From Bromus sterilis (lineage: Eukaryota; Streptophyta; Magnoliopsida; Poales; Poaceae), in contig OX465598.1 in the NCBI GenBank assembly GCA_950022295.1, positions 95,022,001 through 95,086,000 of the forward strand: a stretch of 64,000 bases of DNA, written 5' to 3'. Shown piece after piece: positions 21,451 to 33,136 of the stretch. The notes under the pieces are model-generated. The model was given only the letters and a program-made list of their open reading frames with translations, did not search any database and was not told the origin of the DNA. The translations under genes and the position numbers were made by a program. How positions within the stretch are numbered: position 1 is the first letter of the stretch; every line of letters starts with the position of its first letter.

Positions 21451-22112
21451 TTCATGTATGAACTGACTTTCTTTCGTCCTCATATACAAACCTAAACTTT
21501 TTTCAAATTAATCTAAGGGGCGGTTTTCCCAAAATTGAAAGTCAAACTTCATTCATGACAATCGCAACTAGTTTCCTTTTTCTCTTTTTAGGATTTTTTA
21601 AAAAATTTCTTTGTATAATTATATAATTGACAACATCAACAATTATATAATTATATAAATGTATAATTATATTTCTTTGTCATAGACGCGAGAAAATTAT
21701 AAACCTCGTAATTAGGGGTAGTATTTTTTCTATTTTTTCATATGTGTTATTAAAAAAATATAACTTGCAACGCAAAGTCATTTTTCATGTATGAACTGAC
21801 TTACTTCCGTGCTCATATATGAACCTAATTCTTAAAAAAATTAATTTAAGGGGCGGTTTCCCAAAAATCGAAAGTCAAACTTCAAATTGACAATCGCAAT
21901 TAGTTTTCTTTTTCTTTTTTTAGGATTTTTTTTAAATTTTCTTTCTATAATTATATAATTGACAACATCAACAATTATATAATTGTATAATTACATTTCT
22001 TTGTCATAGACGCGAGAAAATTATAAACCTCGTAACTAGGGGTAGTATTTTTTTTTCTATTTTTTCATATGTGCTATTAAAAAAACATAACTTGCAACGC
22101 AAAAGTCATTTT
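21451..22112. repeat. Tandem duplication of a roughly 330-bp unit
   Basis: Two copies (21451-21783, 333 bp; 21784-22112, 329 bp) each begin ttcatgtatgaact and share ggggcggttt, gacaatcgcaa, agacgcgagaaaattataaacctcgtaa and taacttgcaacgcaaa. A third copy begins at 22113 but breaks off after about 18 bp, where the minisatellite starts. Each unit holds an AT palindrome around aattatataatt. Confidence 0.85.
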
Positions 22113-22130
22113 TTCATGTATGAACTAACT

Positions 22131-23222
22131 GCATGTCCATGTAGACTCGGGCGCAACCGCATGTCCATAGACCGGGGTGCAACTGCATGTCTATAGGCCC
22201 GACCGCAATTGCATGTCCATAGACCGGGGTGCAACGGCATGTCCACAGACCCGACCGCAATTGCATGCCCACAAACCCGGGCGCAACTGCATGTCCACAG
22301 ACCCGACCGCAATTGCATGCCCATAGACCCGGGTGCAACTGCATGTCCATAGACTTGGGCGCAACTGCATGTCTATAGGCTCGGGGATGCAACTGCATGT
22401 CCATAGACCGGGGTGCAACTGCATGACCATAGACTCGGGCGCAACCATAACCCCGGGTGCAACTGCATGTCCATAGACCCGACCGCAATTGCATGTCCAT
22501 AGACCCGGGTGCAACTGCATGTCCACAGACCCGACCGCAATTGCATGCCCACAGATCCGGGTGCAACTGCATGTCCGTAGACTCGGACGCAACTGCATGT
22601 CCATTGACCCGGGTGCAACTGCATGTCCATAGACCCGACCGCAATTGCATGTCCATAGACCCGGGTGCAACTGCATGTCCACAAACCCGACCGCAATTGC
22701 ATGCCCACAGACCCGAGCGCAACTGCATGTCCATAGACCCGGGCGCAACTGCATGTCCACAGACCCGACCGCAACTGCATGTCCATAGACCCGACCGCAA
22801 TTGCATGCCCACAGACCCGGGCGCAACTGCATGGCCATAGACCCGGGCGCAACTGCATGTCCACAGACCCGATCGCAATTGCATGCCCATAGACCCGGGC
22901 GCAACTGCATGTCCATAGACCCGACCGCAACTGCATGTCCATTGACCCGGGTGCAACTGCATGTCCATAGACCCGACCGCAACTGCATGTCCGTAGACTC
23001 GGGCGCAACTGCATGTCCATTGACCCGGGTGCAACTGCATGTCCATAGACCCGACCGCAATTGCATGTCCATAGACCCGGGTGCAACTGCATGTCCACAG
23101 ACCCGACCGCAACTGCATGTCCACAGACCCGGGTGCAACTGCATGTCCACAGACCCGACCGCAACTGCATGTCCATAGACCCGACCGCAACTGCATGTCC
23201 ATTGACCCGGGAACAACTGCAT
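22131..23222. repeat. 26-bp minisatellite of about 42 units
   Basis: The unit is gcaactgcatgtccatagac plus ccgggc or ccgacc. Two main variants, ending ccggg(c/t) and ccgacc, occur in mixed and often alternating order, with further changes cat/cac and tgt/tgc. Because 26 is not a multiple of 3, three units form a 78-bp coding period. All three minus frames stay open for more than 340 codons and give the same 26-residue repeat. These long ORFs are a property of the repeat and not good evidence for genes. Confidence 0.95.
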
Positions 23223-24491
23223 GTATATAAATGGAAGCCATCTAATTTGAAACGAAGAAAATGCAACTTAATTATACCTCCCCTAATTATACCTCTGAAA
23301 CCGCAAAATAGACCGAGTTTGGCACACGTGAGCATGCAAATTAATCTCGAATCACGTACACGACACATACGGTAATTTGCACCTCTCGCTCCAGCACAAT
23401 GGATCTCAAGCCATGAGCAGTAGGTAAGGTTGTGCGTAGAACCAGCATTGGTTTTCATCGATAGAGTCCATGCATGTCATTGTCTGGCTGTAACTCTGTC
23501 CTTTAATCATTCAGCCCAAAAAACAAAAACAAAACAAAAGGCCCAGGAGTTAACAGGCCCAATCCAGCAACCATGACGTCACTCGACTGAGACCTAGTTA
23601 GGTCTCAGTCGATTGAGACCTAGACACTCCCCTTAAAAAAATCTTGATAGTAGTAGTAGAAGATGGTGCAAGTGCCAAGTTTCCCGAAGAGGTGCAAGTG
23701 AGAGGTTGTTGAGCCCATGAATTTGCTGATGCTCTGAACCCTCATCAGCTCACTTCCAACTCCAACACATTTGTTTTGAGTTGGTCAGTTGAACGTACGT
23801 GAAGGAATTCTGGAAGCAATCATGGTTCCTACAATATGGAATCCCAACTAATTACGAAATGGATTGGATCGATTAAAATGTGGGATGCAACCGTAAGTCT
23901 GCCTGATCTTTGGTAGTAAAACCAAAACCTTCATAAGCTAACAACTAAGAGAATACAAAAGGTTTATGATTTTGTTTTTAAGGGAACATCCAGAATGAAA
24001 TCTTGTACGCACTGAGCTGTTGTGTTAAGAATGACTGTATGGGCCAATGCACATCTAGCAGAGCTCTGGTATTAGAGGAAGTGGGGAACACCTGATCTGC
24101 ATTGGCTTACCCAAATAATGAGGAACAGTTTATATCACACTGTAATGTATGATCAGCTGCCATATTTTGTTGACACAGGGAATAGGCTTCTTTCATTAGT
24201 TCAAAGAATTACCTTGCATCACATTTCCTACCTCATAATAAATCATGTATCATGTTACCTGTGCAGTATAAATATCACTTAACTGTACGAAAGTGAAATA
24301 CATGAGGTTTAATATTGCTAGAAATGCATGGATAACTTCCTTCACAGAATTACTGAGCGATAGCATCCATTACTTATCGTAGTCTGTTACCATATTCTTA
24401 TTGTACTAACTAAAGTTAGTTGACATATGCTGTCGCTATCCCACTGCTTTAACATTGAGGGGCAAGCATATATGCTATTGCTATCCCACTA
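23223..24491. other. Spacer downstream of the SANT-domain gene
   Basis: No gene was recognised. A perfect hairpin lies at 23584-23611. The segment nearest 24491 should hold the 3' UTR of the minus-strand SANT gene. Confidence 0.4.
23584..23611. repeat. Perfect 13-bp inverted repeat with 2-bp loop
   Basis: CGACTGAGACCTA, then gt, then TAGGTCTCAGTCG. A third partial copy (gattgagacctag) follows at once. It may be a remnant of transposon termini. Confidence 0.8.
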
Positions 24492-27400
24492 CTACACAGA
24501 ATTATCCTCATCATCTTCACTGTTTTCCGCAACGTCTGCAAGGGAATTGGCTTGCAACTTCTTAAACTGGGATATGAAGTCTGTTGCTTCTGATATGAGA
24601 GCACTCTTTGCAGCCTTCACACTACCAGCTTTCTGCTCCAAAAGAGACCTCTCTGGATCAGGTGCATTGGTGCCAGCAGCCTTCTTACGGGGCTTTTTTG
24701 CGCCTTCTCTTCGGGACAACTGATTAATGTACTTCTCATGTAAAACAGTATTCCTTACAGGCTTCAGAACTGCTGGACTCGGTTCATCTTGCTTAGTTTT
24801 CAACCTTGACAACGGTTTCTTACGCGCTGAAGAACTCACGCTGTACTTGTGCAGGGAAAAGGATTTTAGATAATTGTCAGGGGTCCCAGGAGAATCCTCA
24901 AGCGGAATGTTCAATTGTAAAGCAGATGGTGAAGTTTCAAATATAGAGAAGTGATCAGCCTCTTGAGCTTGGTCAATGAGGGAATGCTTTTTCAGCAAAT
25001 GTCTCACTGTCTTCTGTGCTAATAGGCTCTTTTCTTTGGCCGTCCTTCGTCTTCCGGCTAGAGGTTCCAAGAGATTTGGAATTTTTGGATCAGACAATGT
25101 GAAATGTCCTAGAGGAGAAAACTGTGTTTTACTTCGAGGACGAGGGGCAATTGGAGTGGGTGTTGAGAGGTCAGCATGAACTCTATTGAAGCAGTCTTCA
25201 GCAGATTTCCCTGGCACCTGAAAGGATGTGTATCAAATTGCTGAACTAACAAAAATGATAAAGGAACAAGTCACCTAGAAAAATCCTAAGTAATCTATAG
25301 GACATTAATACCGAAGTACTTCAGCCAAGTATAAAATAATTTGTCACAGCAGTGTGACATGTGGTAAGCATCACTAGAAATGATTGAAATCAACTCCATG
25401 AGAGACGTCATTAAAAGAGCCGCATCAAAACATTAGCAATCTACGCTACAGTAAACGAATAACTGAACCTGAGCTCAAAGCAATTTCTTTTGCATGTATC
25501 ATTTAACTAGCAACATTAGCAATGTTCTGATGACCATGTTTTCCACATCAATGTTGGTGTCAACATGTGATGAGAAGGAAAAAAAAATCTAACTAACAGT
25601 ATTGTGCTATTTTTTACAGTTTATGCCATGTGTTATTGCCACATTTCTGTACCTAGTTATTTGACTGGAATTTCTCATTTTAAAGAGGAATATTACTGGC
25701 TCTCAAGTGCACCATAAATAACAAAGAGATAACATTCTATTGACTATTAATGATTTTCCTTCAATGCAAATAAAATAAACAATTACAGTGTGAAATGTTA
25801 TTTTTCACTATGATTACTAACTAACCCTTGTAAATGTTACTAGTTCTCCACATTCCCAAAAAACACTCTGTATAATTTTCTTTCTCAAATACGCACCTAA
25901 TTATGCATCATTTCGTATTACAAGAAAAATCCAAATGACACCAAACTTACAGACTAAACACAAAAGCAAAAAAGAAAGCCAAAAATGAAAGAACGCAGAA
26001 GTGCAACAAACTATACAATTGTCCTACTGCTACTATTTAGCTTATCCATTGTTCAAATACTACTTGTATGTTGGAGTTGACTATGGCAGTATTTTCAGTT
26101 TTGGACATTTGTTTAGCGTTGCACATGATTTATGAACTGATTAACAAAAGGAAATCAACAAAACAATACATTGGAACATCACAGAGCCAAGCACCAAGAT
26201 CCATGAATAACTCGTGCCCATTGTGGTCATTTTTAAAACGAAAAAGCCCATTCTGAGAACACCATTTTAACTGCAGCACTCTCATAGATCATTATTATTG
26301 TTATTATGCTTTCGTAAGGCAACTTGTGCAACTAGATATCAAACAGCTCTTGCAACTACAAAGATATGATCAAACCAATAAGGAAAAAATAATGGAAGGA
26401 TTGACAATACCATTTTGGAAACTTTCTTCCAGAAATGTGGTGATGGTCGAGCAGTGAAGTAAGCCTGGCGCAATATCAAGTCCTGCTCTTCTGTCCAATC
26501 ATCTGACGCACAAAGCTGCTGATGCACCCCTTCTTTAATTCCACTTAGCTCTTCACTGCATCCCTTTGTGTTCATCAGTGTATAACCACCAATTTTAGTC
26601 TGCACAGGGGAAAAAGGATCATTTTCACCCTTCTTGTGGACGCCGTTTCTGGGTTCAGTGACAAGTGAAAATTTTTGACAATCAGATTTGGGCTCCTGGT
26701 GACTTTGCTTCCTTGTTGATGGCTTTCTTGCTGTGCCTCTCTTCCTCTTTCTTGTCAGATCCTCACCGCGAGTGGGCTTTGGCCCTTGCACCTCACTGTC
26801 TTTGTAAGATGCATCTACAGCCTTTCTCCTGGCAGGAACATCTTGGGAATCTTCATACACTGTCGGGAGCTCCTTTTGTTTTTTCATCCTTGCAGAAGCC
26901 TTTACCGAAGCACTTCTCTTGCTACTCCTTGCTGGATTCCCTTGTTTTTTGTCTTTCTTAACATCACTTTGAGTCTTGGTGTTATGGGAAATGTCCCGAC
27001 GATTTGGTGTCCTCGGCAACGGTGTGTGGTAACTTTCCTTCTCCACTAAGGGCTTGCTCAGGCTCCTATCACCTTGCTGGAACCGTGCAGATCTTCGGAC
27101 AATCGTAATCGCTGATTGGTTACCCCTGACTTCACATTCCTGCAACAGAAGGTAAAACTTACAACACTTTTTGCCATGCACTATGCTGCTAAGAATCATC
27201 AATTAATAAACCATGCTATTTTTAATCGAGTGCCAATCGTGAAATGAATGAAGCATATTAGTATAAGATCGAAGAGGCGTGAAATGGACAAAAATCAAGA
27301 AGCAGATGAACAAACTATTAGTGGCATATAAAACATACCAGGGCGAAACTAATCTTTCGTTGGATAAGTAGAATCGGACAAGATTTTACTTGGTAGCATG

Positions 27401-27981
27401 ACATACTGCAATATGTTTAACTACTCATAGTTGGGTCGTTGTCACGGAATCCCTAGAAATCACGAAATGGTGAGAAATTTTGGGAACAAAATTGGGTTTT
27501 GTCTAGCTGGTGAAGGGAGATCTAAACAAGGTGGCCGAATCATGCCCTCTCCTTCTGACACAACTACAATGCGCTGAAGAGGAGTAACCTAATAACATAA
27601 AGATAACAACCCGTACCCCCAAATCGAGCCAATGTCTGCAACCAACAAGAAGTTTGCTCCCTATACCTCGTCCACATCGTCGAGCACAATAGGGTGTTCC
27701 GGATCCCGGCCGGAAAACCGCTTCGATCGGCGGGGGCAAGACGTCAGAGATCGGCCCGCAGCTCCGCCGCTCTCGTCGCGGGTGCAGCCGCTTCTCGCCG
27801 GGTTTGTTGGGGCAGCCCGCTTCTTGAACTTGCGGGCCTCCGGGTGCTCGTCCCGGTTCCTGGACCGGGACTGGATCCACGGCGAGGGAGAGCTGAGCGG
27901 AGTCGCGTGACGCGTGCGCAGCCGCCCCGTCCACGGGGTGCCGCCGGCCGCCGGGGTGGAGGGCTCCTGCTTGTTGACCAT
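24492..27981 (-). CDS. SANT/Myb-domain nuclear protein, KNL2/MIS18BP1-like SANT
   Basis: Three exons read 27981-27667, 27139-26411 and 25217-24492, all in phase 0 with GT-AG borders, and give 589 residues ending at a TAG. Residues 1-105 are basic and Pro/Ser-rich. Residues 106-317 are Lys/Arg/Ser-rich with probable nuclear localisation clusters (TRKRKRGTARK). One SANT domain spans about 318-366: DDWTEEQDLILRQAY, then PSPHFWKKVSKM in exon 2 and VPGKSAEDCFNRVHADL in exon 3. An intron thus splits the domain. The W...FW...KSAEDCF spacing resembles the SANT of centromere-licensing proteins (MIS18BP1/KNL2) more than R2R3 Myb factors. No SANTA domain was seen, so a role at centromeres is only a guess. 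The C-terminal 240 residues are basic with an acidic end (ENSEDDEDNSV). The start at 27981 follows a CT-rich leader; an in-frame upstream ATG lies further out but the sequence between looks like a UTR. Confidence 0.85.
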
Positions 27982-28197
27982 GTGGGGGAAGGAGAGGAGA
28001 AGGGGATCGAGAGTATTGGAGAGACTGGATGGAGTTTGGACTGAACGGGAGGCCGATTTTGAATGGAGAGAGGGATGTAAGGGGACGGACGGTCGCCCTG
28101 GATCCTGGGCCGAATGGACCAGGCTTTGGGTGGGCGTTTGGGTGGGCCTGCCTGCTGCGAAAGAGAGATATTTGTTTTTTCGGGTAACGAAAGAGAG

Positions 28198-28720
28198 AGA
28201 TGAGAGCAACTCTAAGAGCGTGTCACCTGTCACGTGTCGCTTCATCACGCTTCTTTCAGGATTTTCTGTATACGTATTTTTGTGTTTAAAATTGACATTT
28301 TTGATGATTTTTTTTCAAAAAAGTATGATCGTGCATCTCATGAAAGCACAAATATGCTTCCGCGGGAGGCACACTGCATGCCTCTAAAAAGAGCCTCGCC
28401 CCGTGCCTCTAAAAAAGATGCATGACCCGTGCCTTTAAAAAGGGATGATCGGGCCTCTCATGGAGGCACGAATTTACTTCCGACCTAGGCACACCGCGTG
28501 CCTCGAAAAAAAGGCACGACCTGTGCCACTAAAAAAAGGCACGATTATGCCTCCCGTGGCGGCACGAATTTACATACGCGAAAGGCAAGCCACGTGTTTC
28601 TAACAAAGGGAAAAGGGAATACCTGAGTGCGGCAAGTGGCGTGCGTACAGAGCGCCACTTGTTAAGCGCGGAGGGATTTGACGGGTTCGTTGGAAATAGT
28701 ACTCGCTAATTGGTGATTTC
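28198..28720. repeat. Degenerate GGCACG/TGCCTC repeat, possibly part of a MULE
   Basis: Units with gaggcacgaatttact-ccg, ggcacaccgcgtgcctc and aaaaaggcacgacc-gtgcc recur about three times between 28310 and 28600. An inverted pair gcaagtggcg / cgccacttgt lies at about 28631-28662. Similar arrays occur in Mutator-like elements of wheat relatives, as I recall. There is no coding sequence. Confidence 0.45.
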
Positions 28721-29092
28721 GGAGAGAGATTGCTCTGTCGTTCCCGTGTTAGTGATGACCCTGCTAAAATGTTGTTGAACTGAAGTTTCGCTACCGTAGA
28801 ATATTTTGATAAGGAACGGCCTAGGATTTGCGATTTTGGTGGCGATCACCGACGTAGGTCCACGACTGCCCGCCTACTTTGGTGCCCTTGCTTCCGATCT
28901 AGTTCGGATGCTCAACAGGCTGGCTTGTCCAACTTCCCAGCCTTGGTGGTACGCAGTAAGGGCTCTCGGGGTAGGAAAGATTGAATCAGCAAGGCATAAC
29001 TTTTAACAAACAGACACCGGGAGAGAGTTTCTCGGAGAGGAAACTTGTTGATATAGATGATCTGATGAAAAAACTGCACCTTAAGTGAAGTT
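28721..29092. other. Non-coding stretch, nothing recognised
   Basis: A 66-codon plus-strand ORF (28806-29006) has no recognisable domain. No element ends were found. Confidence 0.3.
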
Positions 29093-29460
29093 GATACGTC
29101 TCAAACGTATCTATAAGTTTTTTTTGTTCCATGCTTATTTTGAAGACTTTGCTATAGGTTTTGATGCACTCTCATATCCTTTTACAACATATTTGGGAAC
29201 TAACCTATTAACCCAATGACAATTCCAGTTTCTGTCTGTTTTATCTGTGCATCACAGAAAAAGGTCCAAAATCAAAGTGCTTAGAAAAATCCTAATATTC
29301 TTATTCACGGAAAGACCCCGGAAGAAAGGACTCCCAGAGGGGGGCCACCACTGATCTAGGCGACCAGGTGGCGCGCCCAGGCCCTGATCGCGCCATCTGG
29401 CTGCCTGGGTGACTGGCCCCACCTTTCGGGACCCCCTCTGGCCTATATTAACCTCTGATG
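29093..29460. mobile_element. Truncated LTR-like fragment (gypsy type)
   Basis: It begins ttgatacgtctcaaacgtat and contains aactaacctattaaccc, blocks that I recall from the LTR starts of high-copy Triticeae gypsy families (Sabrina/WHAM type). It ends near a tatatta box. No partner LTR or target duplication was found. Confidence 0.4.
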
Positions 29461-31060
29461 GGTGTAAATAACACCTCCTCGTTGGTTACCCAAAGTGAAA
29501 GATTAAGATGTAGTAGCAGTAAATTTCCCTCGGTAAAGGTACCAAGGTTGGTCTCTAGTAGGATCCTAGCTCAAAAATAAGGTGTCAATGGCGCCAGAGT
29601 TTTAGCTGATGGCGAGTTGACGCGGACCTGCACACAATAACGCAAATAATTTTGCTCCCAACGAGTTCAGAGAGGTTGTCAATCTCTCCGGCCTTGTTGT
29701 TTACAAAGGATCAAAACACAAGGGAAATAATATTTGGTGCAACTGAAAGGAAACAAAAACAGTAAATGAGAATGGTGTAAGCTATGATGGAAATATGGAC
29801 TGGGGCGTCATGACTTTCACTAGTGATGTCTCTCTCCCAAAAGATAATAAACAACTATGTTGGGCGAACAAATTACAGTTGGGCAATTGATAAAATTACA
29901 AACGCACCACAATGCTAATTATGCTACTAGAAAGTAAAAAGGCTCAATCGTATGAGCATTACACCAAAACAAGCAGACCATTTATTCATCAACATCTACT
30001 CATTAATCATCCACCTTGAGATATATATCCAGTACATCTCGCTGGTATTAAGTTGTGAACCCCAACCAAATTGTAGGTTGAAAGCAACGGACAACTGCCT
30101 TAACACTCTATGTGTAATGTAAGGAATCCTTGCAACACACAGTCATAAGCACCACTATTTTCTCCCTGGTGGCAACAACACATTCCCTAGCCTCATGTTT
30201 ATGTCACTCAATCTAGACATCGGGTTGCAATCTACTACTTGGCAAAAGCAACAAACGCAACGGGGGACATGCAATAATACTCAAGAACAAAAATATAATG
30301 GTAATCCAAATATATTACTCAACACAAACTGAACATAATCTCATAATCCCAGGGGCGGAACCCATTAGGCCCACCCTGTGGCACGGGCTATAGGGTCAAA
30401 ATAATAATTTAGTACTAATTATCAGCTATCTGGCCCAAGGCATCAGGGTGGGCTGATAGCAGTGCTACATGGCCCATATATATTCACGTACGTTGGGCTG
30501 CCAAAGTCAGTTGCCAGTTGGCCCATACGTTCACGTACGTGTACCACCTGCTGCGCACGTACGCACGATCGATGGAGCGAGCCCCTGATCGATCCACCAT
30601 GTGTCCCCCTGTCCGGTCCCTGCCTCCTGGTACCTCCTACGATGGATCAAACCGTCGCCTCCTCGTCTTCTCTCGCATTAAAAAAATTCTCCCGATTCCG
30701 CAAACAGCCAACCAGCGGCGGCGGCAGCGAGCCGACGAACTGGCGAGGCAAAGGTTGAACGGCTGCCGGCTGGAGCTCTGGGCGGCACAACCCTGCACTG
30801 CTGCGCGCGGGCGCGGCAACGGCAGTCGGCCGGATTTATCTAGACGGCAATCAAGCACTGTAATTTACTAACCAAATTTTGTCATTCCCTCTAACTTTTA
30901 CTCTTAGTTAATAGTAGCAGTATATTTTGCAATCATCAATCCTTTGATTTTTTTCCTTTATCCTGGTTCGTGTTGTATTTCCATTAAGCAATTAATGGAA
31001 AGGGAGTGAGCCTGGTTAAAAAAAACCAATCCTTTGATTTGAATTCTGCTTCGATGTTAT
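29461..31060. other. Decayed retroelement-like and hAT-like sequence
   Basis: 29461-30350 is non-coding. It contains tggcgccaga (near 29590), like a gypsy primer-binding site, followed by leader-like sequence. At about 30352 ccaggggcgga, seen at hAT transposon ends, introduces a GC-rich segment with short ORFs but no transposase domain I can identify. All calls here are tentative. Confidence 0.3.
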
Positions 31061-31400
31061 TGTTGGGGATCGGCGCAGAAAACAAAATTTTTCCTACCTA
31101 CGAGTCCCGAACCCAAGATCTATGCTATGCTGATGTATGTAACGGTGTTCATACCTTTGAAGACCGAAATAAGAAAACGTTCCACGAACGTGGTTGGCGT
31201 AGACTCTGATCCTACAACCTCCCTGTCGTGTTGAAGAACCTCCGACGATGAAGTAGCACCACACGTCTAGTGCCTCGCGGGATTACACACGTACGGTGCA
31301 ACCGACGTCCCTCCGGGCTCCGAACCAGAAGAGCAGCGGAAAGAAGATTGATCCGGATCCCGATTCCAGCAGCGCGAAGGCGTCCGGATGATGGTGAAAC
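31061..31400 (-). mobile_element. Truncated copia LTR (C/E type), 340 bp
   Basis: It starts TGTTGGGGATCGGCGCA like the complete LTR at 57221 and matches it through gatggtgaaac. There it is cut exactly at the outer end of LTR-A. The remaining 1.3 kb of this LTR is not found on the other side of LTR-A. Confidence 0.85.
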
Positions 31401-33105
31401 TGTTGGGATACGGGGCAAAAAACACAAATTTTTCATACCTACGGTACCCGAACCCAAGATATATGCTATGGCGATGTAATGTAACGGAGGGAATCAGAGT
31501 TCATACCTTTGAAGACCGAAAAGAGGGAAACGTTCTTGCGAACGTGGTTGGCGTAGACTCTGATCTACGACCTCCCTGTCGTGTAGAAGACCACCGGCGA
31601 TGGAGACTCCCGGTGAACCTCCGGCGATGAAGTAGCACCACAGGTGTAGTGCCTCGAGGAGATTACACACGTATAGTGCAGCCGATGTTCCCTCCGGGCT
31701 CCGAACCAGACGAGCAGCGGAAAAAGACGAATTCGGATCCCGACTCCGGCAGAGCGTCGGCCTGCTTATGGTGGAGAACTCCCAACCAAGTGCAAACCCC
31801 AAACAAGGGGGGTCCGCTCGAGGTAGGAGAAAGAGAGAGAGAGAACTCAATGAGATGATGGAAAAGGGGGGTCTACCCCTCCTTATATAGGCCAAGGGGG
31901 GTTGCCACCCTCCTCCAACTTCCCATGTGGTACTAAACCAAAGGGGAGGGGAGGGGGGTGTGCCATATGGAGGGTGGGCCCCTCCCTTGGCGCCATGGGC
32001 CAAGGGGGGAGGCTCCCTCCTTCCCCTAATGGGCCCTAAGGGGGCCATTTGCCTTTTTCTCATTTAGTTAATTAATTTAAATATATTTTAATATTTAATT
32101 CAGATAATTAAATACTAAAACATTATTAAATATAATTAAACATTATTTTGAACCTTTCAAAATATCCGGAACAACTTCTGTTCTCTCCCGGAACTATTCC
32201 GGTGCTTTCTCCTATTTCACCGATGATCCCGAATCTGTCCTAGCATCGATTGCCCCTTAAGTGTGACACCCTACGGTCCGGGAAACAACAGACATGATCG
32301 AGACATTCTCATTGATCAATGACTAATCAATTGGACCTGGTTACAATCCTTGATAGCCCCTGCGCTTCCATCGAATGAACTTCGATCGCTTTTGGAAACC
32401 GTTAACGATACGACGTAATCCCTTTGTGCTGCGGTACTTTGTTTGTCCGAGGTTTGATCGTCAGTATCCTACATACCGTGTTCACATCTCGTTCACAACA
32501 AACAAGTTTACTCGTCCATGATCATTGCATCTCTTGTGACCTAGTCACTTGCTTGCAAGCTATTGATGCAATATCACCGAGTGGGCCCAGAGTACCTGTC
32601 CTGTCACAAGGACTGACAAATCCCGCTCTGATCTATTAACATACTCATCAACCATCTATTTCGGAATACCTAAAGTGCACCGATATAGCCAGCATATTTC
32701 AGTCAGGCGGTGGGATACAAATTAAAGTCTCCTCATAGATGGTGCTTACGTATGATCATTACGGTCTAAGGACTAAGCCATACGTTACAAAGTCATAGCA
32801 ACGCTGAACTATGTGACTCGATCACATTGCAATACTTTAGGTGGGTGTACGTCCATCACATCATTCCCCTAATGATATGACCTCATTGTCAATGGACTTA
32901 AGTGTCGCCATGATTAGGAAAGCTTGATCAATCAATTGCCCAATGAGATAGTTTACCCGAGTTAAACTATGGACCATGTTTTATACTACACCTGTATTAG
33001 TATTTCCAAGTAATACAGTTATAGCACAGTATAAAATGTATTATGAACAAAACGGATATGTGACAAATATCTTTATTAATTTGTCTCTAGGGCACATATC
33101 CAACA
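31401..33105 (-). repeat. LTR-A, 3' LTR of element A
   Basis: In element sense it runs TGTTGGATATGTGCCC... to ...CGTATCCCAACA. A minus-strand TATA box (ctatataagg, plus 31881-31890) marks the probable promoter. The polypurine tract AAGTGGGAGAC borders it at 33106-33116. Confidence 0.92.
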
Positions 33106-33136
33106 GTCTCCCACTTGCACTAGAGTACAAATTACA

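Noticed and set aside
22131..23222. CRISPR-like array
   Set aside because: Units are contiguous 26-bp repeats without unique spacers, and the DNA is from a plant.
22106..23458. Long ORFs (340-375 codons) on the minus strand as real proteins
   Set aside because: They follow entirely from the 26-bp repeat, occur in all three frames with the same peptide and have no start or flank evidence.
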